A DNA stretch of 64,000 nt from Liolophura sinensis. Its lineage: Eukaryota > Mollusca > Polyplacophora > Chitonida > Chitonidae. The stretch is taken from contig NC_088306.1 in the NCBI RefSeq assembly GCF_032854445.1, positions 25,331,764 through 25,395,763 on the forward strand, read 5' to 3'. Below are positions 22,073 through 30,125 of the stretch, piece by piece. Each line of letters begins with the position of its first letter. Positions within the stretch are counted from its first letter, which is position 1. The notes below the pieces were generated by a model that was not told where the DNA came from, searched no databases, and worked only from the letters and a program-made list of their open reading frames with translations. Both the position numbers and the translations under genes were made by a program.

Positions 22073-23755
22073 GTCGATACAGAGTTACATTCTGTAACTA
22101 CAAAATAGGTACCCAGCTTTGTCAGTCTCACACTTTCCTACTGTTTACATGTAAATCACTTCCTTTCGTACTGTTTACATGTGAGGTGTTATTAAGCCAA
22201 TGTTCACTGCATGTAAATGAGTGAATCAGTAACTCCGTGTGACTGAGAGATACACCTGTATTTATATCCGACCTTCAGATATTATCCATAAACAACCAGT
22301 CTTGAATTTAATTGGCATTTTTTTCTCGTCATAAAGACGACTAGATGTCGTAATTATTAAATATTCATAAAGGCTTGTGTGTCTTAGATTATCTTCCTAG
22401 CTGCCTGCAGGCTATTAAGTTGCTAAAATGTAAGCATTTACACGAGCAGTTCGAAGAAAACTCTGTGGTAAACTGACAAGAGGTCGTATTTCCCCGGATT
22501 AGGCCTATACGTGTAATCATTTGCCAAAGAGCACTGCTTCGTCGATGCTCTGGTTTTACTCTCTGTGGTGTAGTACCGTGTGTTATATTCTGCACCCATT
22601 AATTTGTTACGTGTTTTCTCGTGAAGAACTTTGCCATTTAGATCACGACCAAAAGATCTGTGATATTGACATGACGCTTTCATATGATAATGGTGACTGG
22701 GTCACAAGTCTAACAATTCCGGACTGTGCCGTGAAACAGTAAAGATTCCAGTCATTTTCAGACTATTTCAGATGGATAATGGCAGACATTTATATCATTC
22801 ATATATTTTCTTGGCCGACTAATCTCTCAGGTTAAAATGGCATGACCGAGTAATAACTGACCCAAGCCGAAACACGCGCACAGTTTTATGCACAGTATTA
22901 GACACGCACCCTCATTCATGGCGTATAAGCTGTACGGACATGACGTAAATTCCCCGTCCGGACTAATCTGACACGGGCTCCTTGGATGAGACAGATATCG
23001 CAAACAACATGAATTATTAAAGGGAATGGCGATACTCGTCGCGGGGGTCTCCATTATCTAACCTGAATGAGGAATGAACGTGAAATTCCCGCTGCGCGTG
23101 CCATGGAGTTCAGACGATAAATGGCAATTTTAATCAAGAAGAATCAGCTAACTAGCTTATGAATAAACCAGTTGAAGAATAAACTGTACTTAGTCCAGCA
23201 TGAATGTTATATCTCTGTTCTTGTGTTTTCCACTTGTCACACACCTTGTGGCATGTAGGGAATATCACGTGATAACATATAAACACACGGAAAGTAATAT
23301 TCTCCTTTTTATTTTCTTATTGCGTGTCATATTGTCATATCGCTTACTGAGCTTAAGAAGACATTAATAATGGGGATATTGCCGTTTTTACCAAGATGAG
23401 ACTTATGAAAATTACTGGAGCGTCTGTAGATATTTCCTCGGACGTTGATTTCCACCGATAGGCACGAGCGACTGGTGGAAAACTAGTTGCTGTACGATGT
23501 AAGGCAATCAGACTAATATGAAATGAAGCTGAACGAGTAAATAAAGAATTTGTCAGATATATATTTATGTTGTTGCATGTGTTGAATTTCTCCATTATAT
23601 CTACTATCTGCCTGCGTGTTATCTTGTAATAGGCTGTTCCATCAATCCGACGCCCTCCCGTGAAGGGGAAAATTAACATGGGGCAGAATATTTAATTAAT
23701 TTGAGAATAAAAACAAATCATTGATCAGTATGAGTTGCTAGATTTCTAGCCCAGT
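22073..23755. other. Unassigned DNA
   Basis: No gene family is recognised. A short direct repeat, TACTGTTTACATGT, occurs twice at 22138-22151 and 22170-22183. Open frames up to 108 codons (23353-23679 minus) show no motif. Confidence 0.45.
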
Positions 23756-23757
23756 GA

Positions 23758-23925
23758 GTGAAAAGGTCTGCCAGCAACTTGCGGATGGTCGTGGGTTTTC
23801 CCAGGGCTCTGCCCGGCTCCCCCCCCCCCTTCCCCTCCATCATAACGCTGTCCGCCGTCGTATAAGTGAAATATTCTGGAATACGGCGTAAAACACCAAT
23901 CAAATAAATAAATAAATAAATATCT
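23758..23925 (+). mobile_element. SINE family 1, 5'-truncated copy
   Basis: AAAGGTCTGCCAGCAACTTG, GGATGGTCGTGGGTTTTCCC, AGGGCTCTGCCCGG, a C-run expansion at 23819-23829, ATAACGCTGTCCGCCGTCGT, then TAAGTGAAATATTCTGGAAT, CGGCGTAAAACACCAATC and a (AAAT)n tail. The C expansion is private to this copy. Confidence 0.93.
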
Positions 23926-23934
23926 ATTTTTTTT

Positions 23935-23990
23935 CGTCGTCATATGACTGAAAAATTGTTGAGTACGACGTTAAACCCCAAGCACTCACG
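23935..23990 (+). mobile_element. SINE family 2, 3' end
   Basis: CGTCGTCATATGACTGAAAA, ATTGTTGAGTACGACGTTAA, ACCCCAAGCACTCACGCAC is the 3' end of a second tRNA-headed SINE family. The same end occurs at 52760-52795, 54836-54860 and on minus at 57612-57665. It abuts the truncated retrotransposon that starts just after the T-run at 23993-24003. Confidence 0.85.
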
Positions 23991-24030
23991 CACTTTTTTT
24001 TTTTACTCGAGTGTGATTCGGTGTCTTTTC

Positions 24031-24440
24031 GGTGGGCTGCAAAATTCCTCCAAATGTACCATAGGTCTAAACATATTTATAGAAATCTGCAGTTATTTGG
24101 GTGTCCCTTTGGATGAAGAAAACACTAAAGGCGCGGCTACCAGAGTTACATTTTAAGCCTTGAGCTTGATACAGAAGATATGGTAGTGAGGATACCTGAA
24201 TTAAGATTAACAACCCTCAGGTCACTATGTTTTGGAAATGATTAATTCTCGCAAGGCAACGCTTCCCGTCACTGTTAGGTTCGTTGAAGTTTGTTTGCAG
24301 AGCTGTACGTCCTGTTCGCTCTTTTGTGAGGCGTTTAATTTCTCTGACGAGTAAAGTCGCTAATCCCCGACATTTTATCTGTTTGGGCAAAGAGCGAAAG
24401 ATGACTTTAAAATGTGGCCTTCTTTTTTTCAAAAAAAAAA
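24031..24440 (+). pseudogene. Reverse transcriptase C-terminal fragment
   Basis: Read across three frames. Frame of 24031-24156 gives FGGLQNSSKC, then YLGVPLDEENTKG and ATRVTF followed by a stop. Frame of 24162-24236 gives ELDTEDMVVRIPELRLTTLR. Frame of 24275-24423 gives LGSLKFVCRAVRPVRSFVRR, then LISLTSKVANPRHF. This is the order expected just downstream of the YxDD active site in Ngaro/DIRS/Gypsy-type RTs (palm end, LGxxLxxxK-T-G-xT, thumb/connection). The catalytic YxDD itself is not readable: the expected spot, just before 24031, is degraded. At least two frameshifts and a stop make it non-functional. Confidence 0.85.
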
Positions 24441-24491
24441 ATTAACGGCGTGTCTGTATTTTTGGACAAGTATTAGGAATGTAATACAGCC

Positions 24492-24970
24492 ATGCAGTTA
24501 TTCACAGATAGCGTAGGGGGTGAGGCCAAAGGCTTTGGGGCTTTTTACCAAGGCAAATGGACCTATGGTATTTGGCCGGAAAGTTGAATTTCTGAAGGTC
24601 TTTTATCGGGTATAACAGGGCTGGAATTTTTTTCCGATATATGCTGTAGTGCATATTTGGGTAGCCAGTTTAGCAAGTATGAAAGTGATTTTTCGCTCGT
24701 ATAATCAAGCTGTTGTAAACATTATTAAACATAATAAATATCATGACATCTCGTTCAAGTAATGTTATGGCATTGGTCCCTAATTTTACCTTAAAATGCC
24801 TTCACTTGAACATTTTGTTTAGAGCGGAACAAGTATCCAGATTGAAAAATGTAATAGCTGATGTAATTCCCGATTATAGTGGCAAAAGTTCAGAATTTTG
24901 GTTCCTTGCGCCGACGAATTTCCTACTGTCATCCTTCCCGAGGTCTGGCAGGTCTCAAAGAGTGAGCTCA
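24492..24970 (+). pseudogene. RNase H domain of the retrotransposon, decayed
   Basis: It begins QLFTDS (first catalytic Asp codon at 24507), then GFGAFYQGKWTYGIWPE and a stop. After that GLEFF supplies the conserved Glu. A T-run frameshift leads into IYAVVHIW and then FRSYNQAVVNI, where the usual Asp-Asn pair of this motif reads Tyr-Asn, so a catalytic residue appears lost. Another frameshift gives SRSSNVMALV and LNILFRAEQV, LKNVIADV, then SEFWFLAPTNFLLSSFP, the usual RNase H exit of these elements. It would have degraded the RNA strand during cDNA synthesis. Confidence 0.85.
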
Positions 24971-24980
24971 GAAACTGATT

Positions 24981-25870
24981 GATGCGGGCACCTCTCAAAA
25001 CACGAGATTGGTTGATGCCAATGCTCTGTCCTCGCTTCAAAAATTCAGAATAGAATTCAGTTGAGATAGTGATTTGCCTCTTTCTGCTGAGCACTTAGTC
25101 GGGTGTGTTAATTAACAGGGACGAGTGTGTGAAGCCGCATCTACTGTTGCTTCATACTTGTCAAGTATTGGTTATCAACACAAGATGTTAGCAGTGACCG
25201 ATACTGCTCAGGCATATGTACTGCACAAAATGTTAGAAGGCATGAAATATTACTACCTCAGGTTGATAATAGAGCACCGATAACACCAGATATTCTCATA
25301 AGGCTCTCTCATGCACTGGATAAGGTGTACCCCTCGTCAAATGAAGCCTCGTTATTTAAGGCAGTATTTTCAGCTGCTATTTTCGGTTTCTTTCGGGTGG
25401 GCGAACTAGTGCCTGCAACTAAATCTCCCAGAGACAGGCCACTTAAGTTAAGTGACATTTCTGTTCTAGATATAAAAATGGTAGCAAATGCCTCGATGCT
25501 GTGATCAGGTGTTCAAAAAGAGATCAAACAGAAAAATCCCGCACATTGGGTGTAACTCAAGGATTGAACTGACCTATATGTCTGATTTTATGCGAATTAG
25601 ACCGCAGAATGGACATCATCTTTTTTGTCATATTGACACACAATATCAATTTAGTGCCGTTCTCAGTAAAGCCATTCAGTTGTTTTTTAGGATACGACGA
25701 GAGGCGATTTAAATCGCACTCATTTCGAATAGGGGCGACTACGTCAGCGGCTAAGTGTAGAATGTCGACCGACACCATTCAACTATGGGGACGGTGGAAA
25801 TCTGCTGTTTGTCAAAAGTACATCAGAATAAACACAGACAGTCTAACAACGGACATGACTCCATGTATTA
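24981..25870 (+). pseudogene. Tyrosine recombinase of the retrotransposon, decayed
   Basis: This replaces the DDE integrase in this element class and inserts circular DNA by strand exchange. The N-terminal core-binding domain is in frame from 24981, with stops at 25062 and 25113, and reads ASTVASYLSSIGYQHKM. The frame then shifts near 25256 to PQVDNRAPITPDILIRL and FGFFRVGELVP, giving the first catalytic Arg (codon 25394), and stops at 25502. Further frame changes lead via MRIRPQNGHHLFCHIDTQ to SHSFRIGATTSAA, with His (25717) and Arg (25726), then LWGRWKS (Trp in the usual His/Trp place) and QKYIR with the nucleophile Tyr (25819). All signature residues seen are present but the frame breaks at least three times. 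Confidence 0.92.
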
Positions 25871-25970
25871 ACAGTCATATTAACCATCCCCACACCGTAG
25901 GGTTGCGCGTTGCTGTTTTTCATGTGTTGTGTAACCAATTCTTCTTCTTTTCTCTCATTTTATTGATTAG
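25871..25970 (+). promoter_or_regulatory. Probable intron between recombinase and hydrolase ORFs
   Basis: Just upstream of the hydrolase frame is a pyrimidine-rich run (TTCTTCTTCTTTTCTCTCAT, 25940-25959) followed by TTATTGATTAG, a canonical 3' splice site ending at 25970. The open hydrolase frame starts directly after it. The recombinase reading frame ends about 100 bp upstream. No donor is fixed: several GT dinucleotides at 25875-25935 are possible. Ngaro elements are known, from memory, to carry spliceosomal introns. Confidence 0.5.
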
Positions 25971-26498
25971 ATATTTGGATGGTCGGGTCGTCATACCTGT
26001 AATTTAGGATTCGACAAAATGGGGTTCCGTCTTGTCTGGCTTGGTGGGCGGGATAGGAAGTGGGGTTCTTTGAGACCGACGGTTGAGCAGACGTTATGTT
26101 GTACAGCGCCCCTGAGTATTTTATTTATGCATATGGATTCAGATGATTTGGTTGGTATGAAATGTGGTGACCTATGCAACAGGATATCAAGTATTTTGCA
26201 TATGCCACGGATGCCATATTGTGTTTTAGTATGGTTTGATATATTTCCTCTTTTGTTCTGGTTTGGAGCTAACGACCAGGAAGCTGTTGAGAGCATTGAC
26301 AGAAGGGTCAGTAGATTTGGTGCTGCCACAGTTCTAAAGTGTGGTGACAGGGCCCTCAAACATGCGCAGATCTCTCATACAGATGTTAGTTTGTGCCTTT
26401 TTGACGGTGGACATTTGTCAGCTCTCGGAAATAATATTTTTCTTAACGTAATGTGTGGCTTGGAAGCTTTTATTCAAAGCAACGTTGATGTTTTTTAA
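25971..26498 (+). CDS. SGNH-hydrolase-like ORF at the 3' end of the retrotransposon
   Basis: Open for 175 codons from the putative splice acceptor (first Met at 26019, giving 159 residues). The layout fits the GDSL/SGNH esterase fold: IFGWSGR with a Ser in the block I position, then GFRLVWLGG, DDLVGMKCGDLCNR (the position of the block III Gly-Asn-Asp loop, here Gly-Asp), and near the C-terminus CLFDGGHLSALGNN. The last carries the Asp-x-x-His of the catalytic dyad (Asp codon 26403, His 26412). The protein ends soon after (GLEAFIQ). The Asn of block III and the flanking Gly of block I are not clean, so activity is doubtful. Its role in the element is unknown. It is the only part of the element with an unbroken frame. 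Confidence 0.72.
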   Translation: MFGWSGRHTCNLGFDKMGFRLVWLGGRDRKWGSLRPTVEQTLCCTAPLSILFMHMDSDDLVGMKCGDLCNRISSILHMPRMPYCVLVWFDIFPLLFWFGANDQEAVESIDRRVSRFGAATVLKCGDRALKHAQISHTDVSLCLFDGGHLSALGNNIFLNVMCGLEAFIQSNVDVF

Positions 26499-26644
26499 AC
26501 TAATTTCTCAGTGCATTTTACACAGTTAGATTTGGGTGTGCATTATGGTTGAGGTATACGTGGAGACATATCCCTGTTGCGGAATTCGGGCGGGTGGATG
26601 GGACTCCCTGGTAGGGACTATAGTATAACCGACAGACACGTGTG

Positions 26645-26794
26645 GTCCCACAACGTGGGTTTGTGTGGACCGGCTCAGTGTGTAATGTTTGCTCGATGTT
26701 TTCCCGACTGACATGGGCGGTCCCACAACATGGGTTTGTGTGGACCGGCTCAGTGTGTGATGTTTGCTCAATGTTTTCCCGACTGACATGGATG
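26645..26794 (+). repeat. 75-bp direct repeats at the retrotransposon 3' end
   Basis: Two adjacent 75-bp copies starting GTCCCACAAC(G/A)TGGGT, then TTGTGTGGACCGGCTCAGTG and ending TTTTCCCGACTGACATGG, differ at about five or six positions. A degenerate third piece, ending CTCCCGAGAGACATG, follows at about 26848-26866. Each copy includes a small palindrome (CCCACAACGTGGG). Tyrosine-recombinase retroelements have split direct repeats rather than LTRs, so these are good candidates for the 3' repeat region. Being a multiple of 3, the duplication also opens chance frames on both strands. Confidence 0.85.
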
Positions 26795-26900
26795 GTCCTC
26801 CCTTTAGTAAATGCAGCGGTCCTGTTGAAGAGTATCTTTTCTACTCGATGGTCTCCCGAGAGACATGTAAGTCCACCGGAGTGAGTCCCCGGGGAAAACA

Positions 26901-28990
26901 TGTAAGCTTGTCATTATATGTAGTTGACGGCCTACACTAAAACTTGGTCCGCCGGCTGGAAGTCAATTTTAGCGATGTATTAGTATAATACAAGTCGTGG
27001 TCTTGTTCATCCAAAAATCAGTGGTTCGAGTGGTTTTCATGTTTTTGTGTTAGGACAATCTCATTAAAATAAACATCAGCTAAGGACGAAGGGATTATAA
27101 GCTTCGCAAGTTGAAACTTGAAATCAGAAATTACAGTCGCCCAGTTAAGTACAAATAGTTGTCTTACGTAGACTGTTAGGTCTTACTTTTCCAGTCGGTT
27201 GGAAAAGGTATGCATTGTAGTTGTTTCAAAAATATGTGACGAGCATTTTGTCAAGCTGTTCCTGTTGTAAGTTCCTGATTCATTAGTATGTAGAACTGTT
27301 TTGCAAGAAAAGGTAATGAGTGTTACATTGTCCATTTTTACACATGCCACATGTATGTACGAGTCAAATCTGGTCTACGGTCGCGATTGTATCGTCTAAA
27401 GAATTTACAATTGCCATGTAATTCCTCTTGGAAGAGGTTCAGCTTACTTTTACAATCAGTTGTAAACTCAGTTCTTGGGTCTACAGTCGATTGTAGCTAC
27501 AATCTCTTTGCTCAATTCTTCTGCGCCTTGAATAGATGCACGAATGATTGAGGTTAGCGCTACATTTGTAATATTTCAGCTATATTGTTGTGGAGGACAC
27601 AGATGTGGCGTTTGGCGTAAAATAAAGACATTCAAAATACAAAAAGGTCACAAGGCTGTTTTAAAACTTTGAATATTTAATTAGTGTTGAAACATAGAGA
27701 TATGCTATAAGAGCTATAGGAGCTGACTCAGTTCAGTGGTTTGTAACCACTATTTAACTGTAGAATAATCAAGGACTGTGTCAAATAACTGATATGTGAC
27801 TTAGCCACATTTGGCCAAGGTGTACACTGCCAACAGAGATATGCAGGATGCCATACGGGGCGGACTAGGTAGCAATACTCTCATCTAGATTCAAATTCTG
27901 TGTCGAGTGGGTGCATGGTTTGAGCGGAGAAGTTTACCACTAAGCACAGGATGTAGGGTCGATCACCTTTATGCTCCTCCTGGTGTCATTTGCTCCTGAG
28001 ACGTGGCAATTGTCGTATACTTACCTCAGTAGGCTGCCGTTTCACGAAAAAGTAGTTTACTCCTATAATCGTGCTCTTGATTATGGTGAGATGAACTATA
28101 TAGACAGAGCTCTGGAACAGGCTGAGCTGGAGCACAGTCAAAATGTTTCATGGACAATAAGCAGTGGTGTATATCTTAGAATTCGAGCAAGAATCCATGA
28201 AAATCTTAGTTCAATTAAATATCTTATTTCAGAACCAAGGACCATGTGAATCAAGAATAGCCTACACTTGAGCAGATATGTCGTATATTGACTTATGGGT
28301 GTTTGATATATTATAAAAATAACATACGTATAATCATATTGCAGAAAGGCGCAAGTGATAATAGAATGCTGAGTCCGGAAGATGCCGCCAGACCTCGCCA
28401 AATAGCCCCTAAAGCTTATGATATAAGGGGTGTCCAAGTCAAGAGGAGTTAGACAAAACAAAGGTTAAAGGTCTGAGCGGAAAGTGTTCAGGTCACTGGG
28501 GTATGTAAGAAACGTCTGGGTGCTAAACATATAGAACACGAATAGAATGACAGGCAAATGACAGCTTTAATCACTACGCAAATGTATCCAAGAAAAAAAG
28601 ATTGTGAGAGATAACTGCAACATTACACAAAGTGCTGTTTTTTTCTTTGGATAAAGCGCGATATATCAACCCATCTCACAGCCACTGATTTTGTGTTTAC
28701 AATCGTATATATCACACATCATCGCCCTTGCAGCTTTATTGCGTGATACAGAATATTTGAGAATCCTCAGAGTTGACTTGATAATCACATGCCAGACGGC
28801 ATACTGTGTAATTCAGGAAGAAGCATGGAACCGCAGAAGTAACATCGTCCCAGACTCGCTATAAGAGAGCAAAATGGTCATGCATTGTGTTTTTATTGTC
28901 GAAGTGTATGGACAAAAGCCAGGCTTTCTTTACCCTGTATCAGGCTTTTGGCCTTCTTTACCCTATATTTTGTTATGTTTTAAGGACTTC
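26901..28990. other. Unassigned DNA after the retrotransposon
   Basis: No gene is recognised. It may include the retrotransposon's 3' end, which I cannot place. A series of self-complementary words (CAGTCGGTTGG, CAATCAGTTGTAAAC, CAGTCGATTGTAGCTACAAT) occurs at 27193-27505. An AATAAA polyadenylation-like signal lies at 27621-27626. Confidence 0.4.
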
Positions 28991-28997
28991 CAGGACC

Positions 28998-29110
28998 GCT
29001 ATTGTGGCCTCGTGGTAAGAGCATCTGGGATACACAGACTTTAAAAATGGTATATTTTTGCTCCCTCGCATAGCGCTCAGCACTGAGAGCTGAAGGAAGG
29101 ATTCAGGACT
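28998..29110 (+). mobile_element. SINE family 2-like head fragment
   Basis: ATTGTGGCCTCGTGGTAAGA, GCATCTGGGATACACAGACT, TTAAAAATGGTA, CTCCCTCGCATAGCGCTCAG, CACTGAGAGCTGAAGGAAGG, ATTCAGGACTG follow the order of the copy at 53965-54200 (head, AATGGTACTTG, GCCCAGCACTGAGAG, AACAGGACTGG). The B-box segment is deleted. The 3' end is missing; repeat C follows, as also happens after the copy at 41450. Confidence 0.6.
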
Positions 29111-29179
29111 GATACACTATATATACACACCCCTAATTTTTAATATAATTAAGACGTTCAACACAGAGAGAAAAAAGAG

Positions 29180-29395
29180 CAGCGGGGACAGTGTGATAGC
29201 TGGCGAATGGGCACACGTTACCGGTGAAATGTGGCCTTTTGTCATTTTACCTCAGCTAGGGTGTTATTCGAACCGTTCTACCGTTAAATGCTTAGCCAGT
29301 AAAAAATTACAGGTCCCCTAGCACCACGGCTTAGGTATAGGGAGGTAAAAACAGTGATGTTACTTGCATGTTATTATACAGTCTATTCAGATTAT
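29180..29395 (+). repeat. Interspersed repeat C, copy 1
   Basis: Characteristic blocks are GACAGTGTGATAGCTGGCGA, ATGGGCACACGTTACCGGTG, AAATGTGGCC, ATTTTACCTCAGCTAGGGTG, TTATTCGAACCGTT, CCCCTAGCACCACGGCTTAG, and AACAGTGATGTTACTTGCAT. Five more copies are seen at 41725, 44255 (-), 58035 (-), 62645 and 63630 (-). The family is unknown to me and no coding frame is shared. Confidence 0.85.
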
Positions 29396-29551
29396 CTATA
29401 TATCACAATATACCCAACTACTTACAGACCATACAAGTTAAAGCTTGCACTGAATCATATACAGTGACCATTTGTATACATGCAATGCCGTATAAGTGTA
29501 ATGGCCTTTCTGGTCTTCCATAGTGCCACCAGTTCAGAATGCCCTTCTTCA

Positions 29552-29752
29552 CACAAGCGAGCGCAAGTCAAGCACGAGGTGAGGGTGTGAGACTTCTTGT
29601 GACAAGCTCAAGGAGCTCGTGTTGTTGACCACGGCCACTCCACGCGTTCTCAGCTCGACTGGAACGTCAGGGATGGAACGGTCATCGACGACGAAGCCGG
29701 ACAATTCTTTAGGGTCGTAAAAGCGATCGATTTTTCTGTTATAGATCCACGG
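29552..29752 (-). other. Unidentified GC-rich open stretch
   Basis: 67 codons without stop on minus between TAG (29753-29755) and TGA (29549-29551), in a locally GC-rich patch inside AT-rich DNA. It contains the string KIDRFYDPKELSGFVVDDRS and PVELRTRGVAVVNN, which has a protein-like composition of charged and hydrophobic residues unlike the chance frames nearby. There is no ATG-led ORF and no domain I recognise. It could be an exon or a relic of a mobile-element protein. Confidence 0.35.
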
Positions 29753-30029
29753 CTAGTAACACGCCGACCCATTGAAAGCCGTAGAGGTTAAGGTGTTGTT
29801 TCATGCTCTTAAGTCTCACACTAGTTGTAGGAAGTTCTGGAAAACTGCCTATACGTATGTATTGTTTTTACCTAGTGTATTTTTCATCCTAACTAGAAGA
29901 CATTTTAACAATAACAGAGAACAAGGGTGCAAAAGCCAGGCCCAGCAACAGCTGATGAATAAAGAGTCAGTAAAATAAAGTCAGTCCTCTCCCCAGTGCT
30001 CCCAACAGGGTCCAGAGGAACCCCACTAC

Positions 30030-30125
30030 TACTCGCCGGGTGTTGGCAAATCATCCCACCTACTTACCGGAGAGGAAGCCAATGTGAGCTGGACTTGAAC
30101 TCATAACTATCGCATTGGTGAAGGA
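30030..30125 (-). mobile_element. SINE family 1 head fragment
   Basis: On minus: CTTCACCAATGCGATAGTTA, TGAGTTCAAGTCCAGCTCAC (B box), ATTGGCTTCCTCTCCGGTAA, GTAGGTGGGATGATTTGCCA. The A box and the 3' half are absent. Confidence 0.8.

Larger units (their letters stand above)
24005..26900 (+). mobile_element. Ngaro/DIRS-like tyrosine-recombinase retrotransposon remnant
   Basis: In a single orientation this holds, in order: the C-terminal part of a reverse transcriptase, a linked RNase H, a tyrosine recombinase, an SGNH-hydrolase-like ORF, and 75-bp direct repeats. RNase H ends at about 24960 and the recombinase begins at about 24981, leaving no room for the methyltransferase-like domain of DIRS1 proper, which favours the Ngaro group (from memory some Ngaro elements carry an extra hydrolase ORF and introns). 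The 5' part (gag and most of the RT) is missing; the break coincides with a SINE family 2 end. Frameshifts and stops show it is dead. The 3' limit is uncertain (26.9-27.1 kb). Confidence 0.88.

Noticed and set aside
24819-25094. Minus-strand 91-residue ORF
   Set aside because: It lies opposite the RNase H end and recombinase start, which carry recognisable motifs on plus.
24005-26900. LTR retrotransposon (Gypsy-type)
   Set aside because: RT and RNase H alone would fit, but the downstream enzyme is a tyrosine recombinase with R, H-x-x-R, W and Y residues, no DDE integrase is present, and the 3' end has short direct repeats rather than an LTR.
26518-26901. 127- and 87-residue minus-strand proteins with repeated SVGKT-like segments
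   Set aside because: They are produced by the 75-bp direct repeats of the retrotransposon end, a multiple of 3, and lie opposite that element. The apparent P-loop-like string is accidental.
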